Shown piece after piece: positions 22,571 through 32,665 of a stretch of 64,000 bases of DNA; position 1 is the first letter of the stretch, and each line of letters begins with the position of its first letter. The DNA lies in contig JANFOG010000001.1 of NCBI GenBank assembly GCA_024336345.1, forward strand, positions 1,364,001 to 1,428,000. Reading direction: 5' to 3'. Source of the DNA: Mariannaea sp. PMI_226 (lineage: Eukaryota; Ascomycota; Sordariomycetes; Hypocreales; Nectriaceae). Position numbers and translations under genes: made by a program. A model generated the notes under the pieces. It saw only the letters and a program-made list of their open reading frames with translations. It had not been told where the DNA came from and searched no databases.

Positions 22571-25500
22571 GAAAAGAATCCTGAAAAATCAAGCATATGG
22601 AGCGAGAACCGGTGGTTGGCCAAGGGTGTTTGGACAAGATCACATCGCCTGAGCTCTCCACGCTCAGGCAGACTAGGATGTGCAATGGCCCGGGGGGTAT
22701 GACCCATTGGTTTGATAACAGAAATTCAGGCAAGTCAATCAGGCCCAATCCAAGAAGATGCTCATTTCTGCGAGAGAATGAGCGGAACATAAGACGACAG
22801 TCCTAAAAGGGCCGGTGGTCTAGTAGCTCTAAGACGGGAACAGACGGATCAATGTTCTTGGTGTGAATTACACGGATGTACAGGATACATTGTACTCCAT
22901 ACCAAAGGCTTCAATGAATAGAAATGGTACCATATCGAGAAGCGCGGCTGGCTTATACCCACCGGCCAGCCTCCAGTGGGCGTGGTGCCATGCTATGCAT
23001 CCTAGTGCGATGGCCTGGGACTCAATGTTTGTGACTGGGGGCCGTTCGCAGTGTGACTTGAGCGGCCAGCGAGACGGTGACTTGTCGAGATTTCGAAGAT
23101 GGTTCTGAGTTACTATTTATCCAGTAGATCATGGCGACGGCGATGGTCGAGCTGCCAAGGGACGTACAAGCTTCAATTTTAGTCCCAAATCCATCAGAGA
23201 TTGCAAGTCAATTTTGTTCTATCCTTCTCGAAGGGAGAGAGACCAAAAAAATTGACATTCTCGCCGTCCCCGGGAGAGTCGTCCATGGTCGATGCTCCAT
23301 GTTCTATGTCCAGATTCCGCACGCAGACACTGCGCCCAAAGCGCCAAAATCGAACGCAAAACAATTATTGGCTCAAGATCCTGGTAGCGGTACGGCATGG
23401 GGTGCCGCTCCAAAGATGGATAAGATGGACAATCCCTCAGGATCAGATCGTGCGGTTCAGAGAAGCATGGGATGGGCCAAACCCACGCCATTGCAACGTC
23501 ACCCACGTAGCGCCGGTGTGTGGCCCCATAATCTTTCCATCTTATCAATCGCCAGCCAGTAGTCTAGCAAGGCACTTGTCGGGCTTTGGTGGCCATGACG
23601 GGGATGGAGGAGTGGTGCCACGCAGGTTAACGGGTCTTGGTCAATTGAGCAGCTGGTGAGCTCTCTCCAACATCGACAGTCGTTGATGTCCTTCTCTCAT
23701 TGCCATTGGAAGCTTGGTCTTCAAGATGCAGGACTGTACTCAAGTATTTAGCGCAAGCCGCACTTCCATCAACCATCATCAACCGAGCTGCGGCATGGAA
23801 ATGATGTGGGGTAGGTCATGGGGAATGAAAAATGATGGCTAGGATGGCTAGAGAGAGAGAGGAGGGGGGGCTAAAGTAGCTGGAGCTGAAAGTTGACAAA
23901 ACGAAAACGATGCACAGCACAGAGGAAGAATTTAGATGTCTAGCTCAGGTACCTACCTCTGAGGATGTGTGTGTCTGTTTTTTCCACTGTCTACTGTATG
24001 GAGAAGCTCCAAGTCCTTTTCTATTTTGTAGCAAAATTTTTACCTTCCATATAACTTGACACTTGACTTCCTGAATACCTTTGGTAAGGTAGTACTGACC
24101 TGGGGAACGTACCGAGGGAGAGAGTGCCTACATCAAGTTGAACGGGAGTTTCATCATATGTGATTAATCACTTCGACTTTGACAATCCCCCCAACAAGTT
24201 CTCCTCAGCTTCTACTCACCCGCCCACTGCGATGGACATCCGTCTCAAAAAGCACACTCGCTTGACTTTCCACTTGGATAGTTGCGATACGAAGAGCGAA
24301 TAATTAGCTGGAGCTCCACATCCAGTCTCATGAACTGGCCCATGAATTGGCCCATGGCGCCCCATGACTCAATCGGTGTCTCGAGCAATACACAGGGTTT
24401 GGTTCTCTCTACTGGAAGTTGCCACGGCGTCATCAAAACTTCATGGAGTGACCAACAGATGGCTCCACGCATTCCATGGCTTGATGAAGCCAGGCTGGGA
24501 AATTTACACACAGAACGTGAGCCAATGCTGCGGGTATCGATCCACTCATCCATAGTCATTAACTGCGGCTGAGATGCAATACCCATTTCGACACACAGGG
24601 AACCAGGGCTCTGTGTGGTCGGCTCCCCGTCTCGTTATGATTCTTCGTCCCCCCCGGTTGGTTTCTACCATCACCACGCAAGCCATTTCTTCTTCTTTCC
24701 TTGTTTGACTCTTTTACTCTTTCAGCTCATCCTCTCATCACTTCGGTATATTTCCGTCCCACTCACGCCACTCAAAGAGCCGGCACCCCCAACCCTGAGG
24801 TAGTGAGTGATTACTGGTGGTCTATCAACAGCCTCACACGGAATCAAGTACATCTCTCGATTCACGACGAGGCTCCTCCAACATGAAGCTAGGGGGCACT
24901 AACTTCTTCTGGGCTGTTTTCTTCTTAGTTTTGTTTTTTTCAAGGCTTACATTAGCGCCCACGCTTTCAAGTAAGCCTAAGTCTAAGCGTATTGAGGATT
25001 TCCAACCACCCCATAATTAACTACTCACTACGGACTGACTTGGTCAGAATTCACTCGGTGCCTCTAAAGTCCCTCCAGGACCAGACAGTTTTTCAATCCT
25101 TCGTTTGCAAAGTTGAGTTAGCTCTCGGGACCAGTTCCAAGTTAAGATACGGTCTTAGTGAAAGAAGAGAGAAACTCCCCCTTCCCCCCTCCAAAGAATT
25201 GGTTAAAACACAACAATAAAAAAGGGATGGTGTACACACTCAGTCTGAGCTCGCTGGTTTTCTTCAAATACCCTGATGACACAGAAGTTGTACATAAATC
25301 AGAAATCACCAACCAAATGCCCCTTCATTCCCGTATTTATTGAACCTCTACGAAAGCAAGCTCCGGCAACACAAAGCTCTCAGGGATGTATCCAACACAG
25401 CGGCAATTCCTTGCTAAGCTAGCCTTGGGCCAGTGCTCCTGTGACGGGCTCAAGAATCTAAGAAGAACGAAGTACTATGTGAAAGAAATTATATTTTCGA

Positions 25501-25904
25501 TCAGCTGGTGCGTGACTCTTCTCGTTTCCGCAACGCATTTACATACCTGCATCCATGCATACCCATGCACCATCCCCAGGCGCACACCCTTCCGTCTTCA
25601 TTGCAACCACACGCCTCTTGGTCCGCCGATTCTCGGAAGATGTGTGAAGCAACTTACACTGCCGATAGCTGCTCCGCATACATTTCAATTACAGCATAGT
25701 GCAGCAAGTAAGGTATGCTGGACCGTTTGCTCCTCTGTAGATCCAGTAGCTGGCCAATAATCAGTAAAGCTCATGCAACACTCACATGGGGCTAGCCTCG
25801 ACGGAGTTGTTCCCATGTGTCCAATGTACCTGATACCTATGACATTGACCCATCCCCAATCCACCTTATTATGACCTGACCAGAACTCGAGGGCAGTCTC
25901 GTCT

Positions 25905-25919
25905 CGATTATCTGATCCG
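25905..25919 (-). promoter_or_regulatory. Iron-responsive GATA repressor site 1 upstream of FTR1
   Basis: On the plus strand TTATCTGAT (25908-25916), the reverse complement of ATCAGATAA, inside CGATTATCTGATCCG. It is about 257-265 bases before the FTR1 ATG. Confidence 0.75.
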
Positions 25920-25951
25920 CTCATAGACCCCCCCGTTCGTTGCCCATGGCT

Positions 25952-25966
25952 CGATTATCAGATCCG
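25952..25966 (-). promoter_or_regulatory. Iron-responsive GATA repressor site 2 upstream of FTR1
   Basis: TTATCAGAT (25955-25963), the reverse complement of ATCTGATAA, inside CGATTATCAGATCCG. It differs from site 1 by one base over 15 and lies 47 bases downstream of it. Confidence 0.75.
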
Positions 25967-26172
25967 AGATAAAACTTTTTGGTCATTTCAGCGTATCAAG
26001 TTCCGTTCTCACTTCCTCCTCGCCCATATCCCTTCCATACCCCCCCCTTCCACCCCTTCCCCTTCCCTTCTATATCCGCCTTCATCTACCTACTTGAGCT
26101 TCTCTCTTGTAGACGACTCGAGACAAAGCTGAGTTCCTCGTGTAAGCCGCCATCAAACCAAACAAACTCGTC

Positions 26173-27447
26173 ATGGCCGTCGACGTTTTTTCAGTACCAG
26201 TCTTCCTCGTCGTCTTTCGTGAGAGTGTTGAGACGGTCATTATCGTCTCCGTCTTGCTGGCTTTCCTCAAACAGACTCTCCATGGCCCCGAAGGCGACAT
26301 TAAGATTTACAAGCGTCTCAGACGCCAGGTGAGTCCTTCATTTTTCATTTTTCAACTGTACCTGTCAATTGTTTAAACTGACGGGCTTTGGGTTTGCAGG
26401 TATGGCTCGGGACTGGGATTGGTTTCTTCGTTTGCATGATCATCGCTGCCGCCGTCATTGGTGTCTTCTACACTGTTGGCAACACCTCCTGGGAGAAAAA
26501 TGAATTTTATTACGAAGGAGCTTTCTCCCTATTTGCCTCCATCATCATCACTATCATGGGTGCCGCTCTTCTGCGCATTGGCAAGATGCAGGCCAAATGG
26601 CGTCTCAAGCTCGCCAAAGCCATTGAGTCCCCCCTCCGTATTGGCAAAACGGGCTTCTTCAAGCAGTTCTTCGAACAATATGCCATGTTTATCCTGCCTT
26701 TCATCACTATCCTTCGTGAGGGTATCGAGGCCGTGGTCTTCGTTGCGGGCGTTTCTTTCCAGGCGTCTGCCAAAGCTATCCCTCTACCCACCGTAATCGG
26801 TCTCTTAGCCGGTGGTGTTGTCGGCTATCTGTTGTACAAGTAAGTTACGAAAAAGAAACAAGAAGAAAAATTGGTTTTTACACAGGCTGACCTGGAATAT
26901 TGAAACACAGAGGTGGTGCCACTGCCAAGCTTCAAGTGTTCCTGGTCGCTTCTACCTGCCTGCTCTACCTTGTCGCTGCAGGACTCTTCTCCCGTGCTGT
27001 CTGGAGCTTCGAGCAACAAAAGTGGAATGAGTTCATTGGTGGCGAAGCCTCGGAATTCGGCGCTGGCCCCGGTTCATACGATATTGACAAGAGCGTCTGG
27101 CACGTCAACGTATGTAGCCTTCCGCCCTTGCTTTGTTCTGTACCAGATCTAACATCCCGTAATAGTGCTGCTCGCCCACTACCTCCGACGGTGGTGGTTG
27201 GGGTATTTTCAACGCCATCTTTGGCTGGACTAACTCTGCTACCTATGGTTCTGTTATCTCGTACAACTTGTACTGGATCTTCGTGATGTCGGGCTTCATC
27301 TTACTGCGATATAAGGAAGTGAACGGCCGATGGCCCCTTATGAAGGCCAAAGCAAAACCAGTGGCTCCTCGCGTGGACGACGCCAGCAGCCACGACGAAT
27401 CTCAAGCCGCGAAGAATATTGTCAGTGAGAAGACAAATACTGTCTAA
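26173..27447 (+). CDS. FTR1: Ftr1-type high-affinity iron permease
   Basis: Exons 26173-26328, 26400-26839, 26911-27109 and 27166-27447 join in phase to 358 residues. It is a multi-pass plasma-membrane permease that takes Fe3+ directly from the Fet3 ferroxidase. Two REXXE iron-translocation motifs are present, RESVE at 16-20 and REGIE at 158-162, each in a hydrophobic helix, as the family requires. An acidic exofacial loop (EKNEFYYEG, about 84-92) is also typical. About seven hydrophobic segments are visible, followed by a hydrophilic C-terminal tail. The ATG at 26173 puts RESVE in the first helix, the standard arrangement. The gene is divergent from FET3, and two GATA-repressor sites lie 210-270 bases upstream, pointing to co-regulation by iron. 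Family assignment is very secure. Confidence 0.96.
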
Positions 27448-27453
27448 GTTGCA

Positions 27454-27481
27454 CAACAACAACAACAACAACAACAACAAC
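27454..27481 (+). repeat. CAA trinucleotide microsatellite
   Basis: Nine uninterrupted CAA units, beginning seven bases after the FTR1 stop codon, so in its 3' untranslated region. Confidence 0.95.
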
Positions 27482-27674
27482 GATGTGAGGTCATCTTTGG
27501 AGTGGGATAAGGGTCGCGGAAACCTGAAAAGAAATGGGATATGCGTGACAGGAGCGCAAGTCGCCTAGATCAGCCACGCTTTCTATTTTTATTTACTTTC
27601 ATGTGTCCATCTAATTTTTGTTCGTCTTCTTGGGAGGAATATCCAATAATCATGTTTTGCCTTAGCTTGATCTA

Positions 27675-29159
27675 TCACGCTTCCGGGGTCCAATCCCATG
27701 CATCTGCAGTAAACATAGCCCTACTGATCTTGTCCGCGTAAAGTGCCCCTTCATATCGAAGTCGCTGGTCGTTGGCAAGGGCCCGTGTAAATTCAAACGT
27801 CTTGGCAGGTTTCTCATTGTCCCTGTCTCGCTTCCTCTCCTTCTGCGTCACCCAGGAGACGTCAGCCCGGTTTCGCTTCCACTCAGTGTGCGGAAGCGAA
27901 ACGGCGGTGGCATTCAGCATGGTGCGGATGTACCCGAGAATAGGTTCTACACGCACCCTGAGGCCGCAGTTCGTGTGATGCTTGTCCAGTTGGTAGTTTG
28001 GGCACTGCTGAAGCGTAGAGAGCAGCTCCTCAATATCGACCATGGCTGTGTCAGGAACAAAATCTAGGGACGTAGGGCTAAAGTCGACAAGGTATACCAG
28101 GTCCTTTGACAGAAAGAACTTCAGCATCTGTCCCAGCTGGAACGAGTCACATGCTCCGCTAGTGTCGTAACCGAGTTTACACTGTCTCTCACGCGATGAG
28201 AAGAGGGCGAGGAAGTGACGCTGCACCGACGCAACCGTGTTGAGTACGCAGCCACGCCTGTATCGGAGCTCCTCTGTACTCTGGTGAGTATCCGTATTCC
28301 GCATCTCAGGTTTGGTCTAAGCTTGCTTACCCTCAATACCATCCGGTAGATTCCACCAAGCTGCGGTCAAGTTGGATTCGGTATCATAAAACTCGCTCCA
28401 AAGACAAGACCCTCGTACAATCAACTCCCTTGTCGACTGGTGAAGTCGCATCGGCTGTCCCAGAAGCCAAGCAATGAGAATCTTTTGGCGAAGCGCCTGT
28501 TCCGTGTCGGTAGGGTTACCATCATCGCTCCGCAGGGGCTTGCCAGTAGTAACAGGCCATTTGAACTTCAAGTCGGTGATCAAGCTTCGGGCTACACCGG
28601 TGACACAGTCGAACCTATCGGCCATGATAGCCAGTGTTGTTACGTAAGACAATGTCGCACGAGCAGTTTTGGGTGGTTTCTGATGAATGATATTCAAGAT
28701 ATCCTCCATGGCATTTTCACGGCCGGCGGCCCTGGTAGCCTCATCATCGTCTGCGATAGTGATCCAGGGTAGGTCCCTGATATCCGCCTCGCTGGGTTTG
28801 ACTTTTCTCTGGGCAAGCTCTTCATGAAAGTCGGAGATGAGACGAGCTTCTCGAAACTGTGGGTTTGATAGGAGGTTTGAAAAATACTTGGAGTGCTTCT
28901 TGAGAGCCGCCAGGCTGACCCGGTAGGCCACCCGAACCTTGGGCTTCAACGTGGAAGGCGGTAAAGGCTGGGAACCAGCTTTCTTGCTGGCAGCCAGCAG
29001 TGCCTTGCGAGCCCTGTTCAGAGTAGCGGCTGATGTCTCAAAAGTGACGTCCAAGACAATATCACCAGTAGCGTCAACGTCAATCGTGGTTGGGAGATCA
29101 CTCCTAGAGGGTTCAGATCCATCCGCATCGGCGGAAGCAGAGGCTGCTGACTCGCCCAT
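27675..29159 (-). CDS. BTB/POZ-like protein of unknown function
   Basis: Exons on the minus strand are 29159-28331 and 28273-27675 (57-nt intron), giving 475 residues. After a Ser/Ala/Asp-rich N terminus, residues about 34-150 resemble a divergent BTB/POZ fold. DIVLDVTFE opens it, and RVAYRVSLAALKKHSKYFSN matches the family pattern of a hydrophobic strand, 'H-k-a-v-L' helix and 'S-x-Y-F' turn, though with an insertion of about 30 residues. A mostly helical region follows with conserved-looking stretches (LSYVTTLAIMADRFDC, WLLGQPMRLHQSTREL, RRGCVLNTVASVQRHF). A fungal-type zinc site is possible in the second exon (Cys in GACDSF, QQCPNYQLDKHHTNCG). There is no signal or membrane segment. Such proteins usually mediate protein contacts, often with cullin-3, but that is inference. 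The acceptor TACAG was chosen because it alone keeps frame. Confidence 0.75.
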
Positions 29160-30083
29160 ATTCCTCCACCAAATGTTTCATGGAGAGAAATCAGCCGGTA
29201 GATTCAGATAGGGAGTTTCTGAATGTGTTCCGTACGTAGCGGAGAGGACAAGGCTGAAAAATGGATGGTGGCGGATGCTGATATTGATCCATGGATATGA
29301 ATAGCATCACTTCACCTCACTGCCTATCACCTCTCATTTCTCAATCGGATGAATCAAATTCCCCACCCCACCAGCTAGGCCTCCAGGACAGTAATTAGTG
29401 GACATGGTACCTCACTTAGGGGCCTTGAGTACCCCCATTAGGTACCTACCTCAGGTACTATGTGAGCATGGCATTTGTTTCGGTGGGCGCTGAGACCACT
29501 GTAACCGGTCTGTAACTGAGCTGGGTTATGGGGCGCCCAAACCCAGCCCCAGCCCTGAACTTCCCGGTTCAGGCCCCCCCACCCCTCGAAAATCACGGCG
29601 GAGGAGACACAGCCAGCCCTGATTGGCCGTGAATAACCGTCCCCCAAGCTCCCCAAGAATGACCATCCCGCAAGCCTAAGCAAACGCCCCCCACCCTGGA
29701 AATCATCGCCCAGATCATCGTCACTTCCCACGATCCCACCAAGGAAGACGTCACCCTTTTCCTCCTCCGCGGCGCTGCTTGCTCGCAGTGCTTCTGGACA
29801 ATCGTCGTGAGCACCATTGTGGCCTGGGGGCCGCTTCGCGATCACTTCTAGGCACTGCTTCACTTTCCTCCGCCGCGCCTGAGCTTAGCTTTCTCAAAAC
29901 CCCTACGCAATTCCGTTTCCGATATCGATCCGCCCCTTGTCGATCTTACGCCGACGCTCCCAACCTCAACACTTTGCCCCATGGCTCTGGACAACAACAC
30001 CTGTGCTGTGCTTTTGTACTCTCTGGGTCGCTGATGCCCGCGGACGCAGACATCGAGCCCGGAAAAAGCATCCATTCTCGACA
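29160..30083. other. Intergenic region between divergent BTB-like and PP2C genes
   Basis: Holds both promoters. An open frame enters the PP2C gene from 29937 without an ATG. C-rich tracts occur at 29540-29590 and 29690-29770. Nothing further is supported. Confidence 0.5.
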
Positions 30084-32036
30084 ATGGCCCCGTTCATGCG
30101 GCCTTCCGCTCGTTTCGCAGCCGTCCCTGTGGCTCGGTATCGGAGACCGACATCGCGGATCTGCACCCCTTCTAGCTGCTTGGGATCTAATCATACCAGC
30201 TGCGTAGCTCTGCATCGAGTAAAAAACTTCAACAAGACGCCCTTTTGCTCGTTACGTTCAACAACCCGTCCGCTGTTCCAAGAGCCCTCGTTTGACCAAC
30301 CCCGGGGACCCGGTTCCAACCGGATGATCCATTCCGGTTCATCTCCACCGGCCATTGCATCACAGACAAGGCGAAGTTTCGTCACTTACTTCGTAACACA
30401 CCTTCCGTCGTCTTCTGTTCATCCAGATTCACGATTGGCACGAGGTCCAGGTCACAAGTTACCCCGCGATGCCTCAACACCTCATACACCGAGCCCGGGA
30501 TCTGCTCCCGCTGTGGCCCCGCCGTACATCCCTTCAACGAGGGATCTGACCGTTGTGCGCATTCCAATGCGCCGTGCTAAACACCATCTTGGTGTGGCCA
30601 CTGACCGAGGAAGTCGTGGGTACAACGAAGATAGAGACCAGGCAGGCACAATCAACATCCCAGCTTTCGCGAAGAGAGCCCCTAGAAGTGTACAGCAGAA
30701 GCCGGGAGAAGCAACACCTGCAGACAGTGCCTTGGGAGACCCTCAGGTTTTTTACTTTGGTGTATTCGATGGCCATGGAGGAACTCAGTGCGCCGAGTTT
30801 TCCCGAGATGAGTTGCCTGGCTACATTGAGAGAGCCGCGAAGGAATTCGGATTGCAGAGCAGCTTACGAAAGAAGAAACCGGGACGAGAAAACTCTCACA
30901 AAAAACCGCATACCGCCCCCTCAACGAAGCAAGAAGCCCTCAAAGCTGTGGATATGAAAGGCCCTGAAGAGGTTAAGAAAGACATGAAGATACCCGACGC
31001 AAAGCCCGGGGTCGTCAGTGGCAAGCCAGTGCATGGAGAACCAATACATAGCGCAGCTTCTCCTCCTGCCGAAGTAACAAACCGGGCCAAGGCCCTCCAA
31101 CTGGAAAAGGACCTGGTGATGGACTACAGGAAAACCATTGGAGGCTACTTTAGGCGCTTTCACCCGGAGCATTTCGTCCTATCCAACGAGAAAACCGCCG
31201 AGGAAGGCGACATCACAATTGAGTCGGTTTTGACATATGCCTTCCTGCGTGCCGACTTGGACTTCGTGTCGGCCCAGGCTCGAAAGGTAGATCCGGATGA
31301 CTCTCGTGTCAGTGACACTCCGCTGAACAACGACGAGATCCTAGGTGCTCCCTCGACACCGCTGGGACACGACATTGGCGGCCCTACGCGCTTCAAAGGC
31401 GGCTCTACAGCCTCCATTGCTCTCATCTCCACGCCCACACCTGCACCGTTTTGGCACCCGGCCGCACAGTCTACCCTACTCTGCGCGCACGTCGGCGATA
31501 GTCGTATCCTCCTCTGCGACACGGCCACAGGGCTCGCCCAGCCCCTGACGTCCGACCACCACCCGAGCAACCCCACCGAGACTCGCCGTCTTCGCCGATA
31601 CGCGCCCGCCGGATCCATGGTGTCTGGCGACAGCTTTGGAGAAGAGCGCATCGCCGGCCTTGCCAACAGCCGTGCCTTTGGTGACATGAAGAGTAAGCGC
31701 ATTGGCGTCTCTGCAGAGCCTGAAATTACCCGCGTCGAGATGGGCCCGGCTCAATTCTCGTTCCTCGTCCTCATGTCCGACGGCGTCTCCGGCACCCTCA
31801 GCGATCAGGAGATTGTCGACGTTGTCAAGGAGGCTCGTACCCCAGAGGAAGGTGCCCGAAGCGTCGTCAAGTACGCGACCGAGGTGTCCTCTGATGGTGA
31901 CAACGCCACCTGCCAAGTTGTCCGTCTCGGTGGCTGGGAGCGTCGCTCCGAGGGTGGTTTGGGCAGTCTGGGTACCAAAGAACTTCGTGACATGCGTATG
32001 GCAGAAGCCCTAGATCCTCGACGCGGTAAGATGTGA
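30084..32036 (+). CDS. PP2C-type Ser/Thr phosphatase, probably mitochondrial (Ptc6-like)
   Basis: One uninterrupted exon of 650 residues from the ATG at 30084, which has a good context (ACAATGG) and opens an Arg/Ser/Ala-rich, acid-free leader (MAPFMRPSARFAAVPVARYR) typical of a mitochondrial presequence. The PP2C domain runs from about 166 to 630. Metal-binding and core motifs are all visible: RGSRGYNEDR, FGVFDGHGG (about 228), GSTASIALIS, AHVGDSRILLCD, DHHPSNPTETRR, NSRAFGDMKSK, LVLMSDGVSG and DNATCQVV. The catalytic Asp residues for two Mn/Mg ions are present. A charged insertion (about 255-400) rich in Lys/Glu/Pro separates DGHGG from GSTAS and is longer than in animal enzymes. The layout resembles yeast Ptc6/Aup1, which acts in mitochondria and in mitophagy; that orthology is inference. 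Confidence 0.88.
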   Translation: MAPFMRPSARFAAVPVARYRRPTSRICTPSSCLGSNHTSCVALHRVKNFNKTPFCSLRSTTRPLFQEPSFDQPRGPGSNRMIHSGSSPPAIASQTRRSFVTYFVTHLPSSSVHPDSRLARGPGHKLPRDASTPHTPSPGSAPAVAPPYIPSTRDLTVVRIPMRRAKHHLGVATDRGSRGYNEDRDQAGTINIPAFAKRAPRSVQQKPGEATPADSALGDPQVFYFGVFDGHGGTQCAEFSRDELPGYIERAAKEFGLQSSLRKKKPGRENSHKKPHTAPSTKQEALKAVDMKGPEEVKKDMKIPDAKPGVVSGKPVHGEPIHSAASPPAEVTNRAKALQLEKDLVMDYRKTIGGYFRRFHPEHFVLSNEKTAEEGDITIESVLTYAFLRADLDFVSAQARKVDPDDSRVSDTPLNNDEILGAPSTPLGHDIGGPTRFKGGSTASIALISTPTPAPFWHPAAQSTLLCAHVGDSRILLCDTATGLAQPLTSDHHPSNPTETRRLRRYAPAGSMVSGDSFGEERIAGLANSRAFGDMKSKRIGVSAEPEITRVEMGPAQFSFLVLMSDGVSGTLSDQEIVDVVKEARTPEEGARSVVKYATEVSSDGDNATCQVVRLGGWERRSEGGLGSLGTKELRDMRMAEALDPRRGKM

Positions 32037-32665
32037 AGGGAAATGTAACCCCGGAAGAAGAAAAAAATGATGCCAAAAGAACAAAACAAAACAAAAAAAA
32101 CTCACGGTTTTTTAACACTACAGCCATTGCTTTTGTTCTTGTCTCATAGAAGCACCGGTGTGAGGGGGTGTTCTTCGCTTATACGACTCAAAAACTGGCA
32201 CGCCGCATATATTCTAGTAATTTACTCATCTCTGCTTTGTTATTTACATATTTTTGATACAGCATTGGGTTGGGAGTTAGAGGCCAAGAGGAGGAGGGGG
32301 GAAAGACGCACAGCGAACTACTTCTGAAGTTCAATGTGATGTGCCACAATAGCGACATACCCGACTCGTCCATATTGGGAGGTCTGGAAGGCCCTTTAAA
32401 AGGACGGGATCACTGATGTACGGTGTAGTCATGTAGTGTTGAGAGCTATATTTGCTTATAGATCCAAAAATACAAAATTTCCTATCAATTGACTACTTCC
32501 CATGAAGGACCCCCCCTTCATCCGTGCTGGGTATCTTAGCGGCCGTGTACTCGTCAAATCCGATCCTGATTCTCAACCTAAACACCAACAGCTAGCTTAA
32601 CCTTGATCCTGTGTACCTGATCTTAATATATATGTATCAACATGAAATCCTTCACAGCTTAGCTA
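32037..32665. other. Convergent 3' regions of PP2C and HET-C genes
   Basis: A-rich and T-rich 3' sequence; no gene seen. Confidence 0.5.

Larger units (their letters stand above)
22408..26172. other. 3.8-kb divergent intergenic region of FET3 and FTR1
   Basis: The shared upstream region of the two iron-uptake genes. It contains three ATCWGATAA sites, listed separately. The frames inside it (for example near 23131-23660 and 24245-24586) have no recognisable product and no paired exons, so I call no gene. The stretch 25980-26100 is CT-rich leader for FTR1. Confidence 0.55.

Noticed and set aside
23131..23659. Overlapping plus-strand frames of 143 and 152 codons between FET3 and FTR1
   Set aside because: Both frames and the opposite strand are open over the same bases with no family motif; looks like chance openness.
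24245..24586. 113-codon minus-strand frame
   Set aside because: Repeated MGQFMGQFM arises from a short direct repeat; no conserved features or upstream context.
29937..30083. Longer PP2C N terminus
   Set aside because: Opens without an ATG; ATG 30084 has good context and starts a mitochondrial-type leader.
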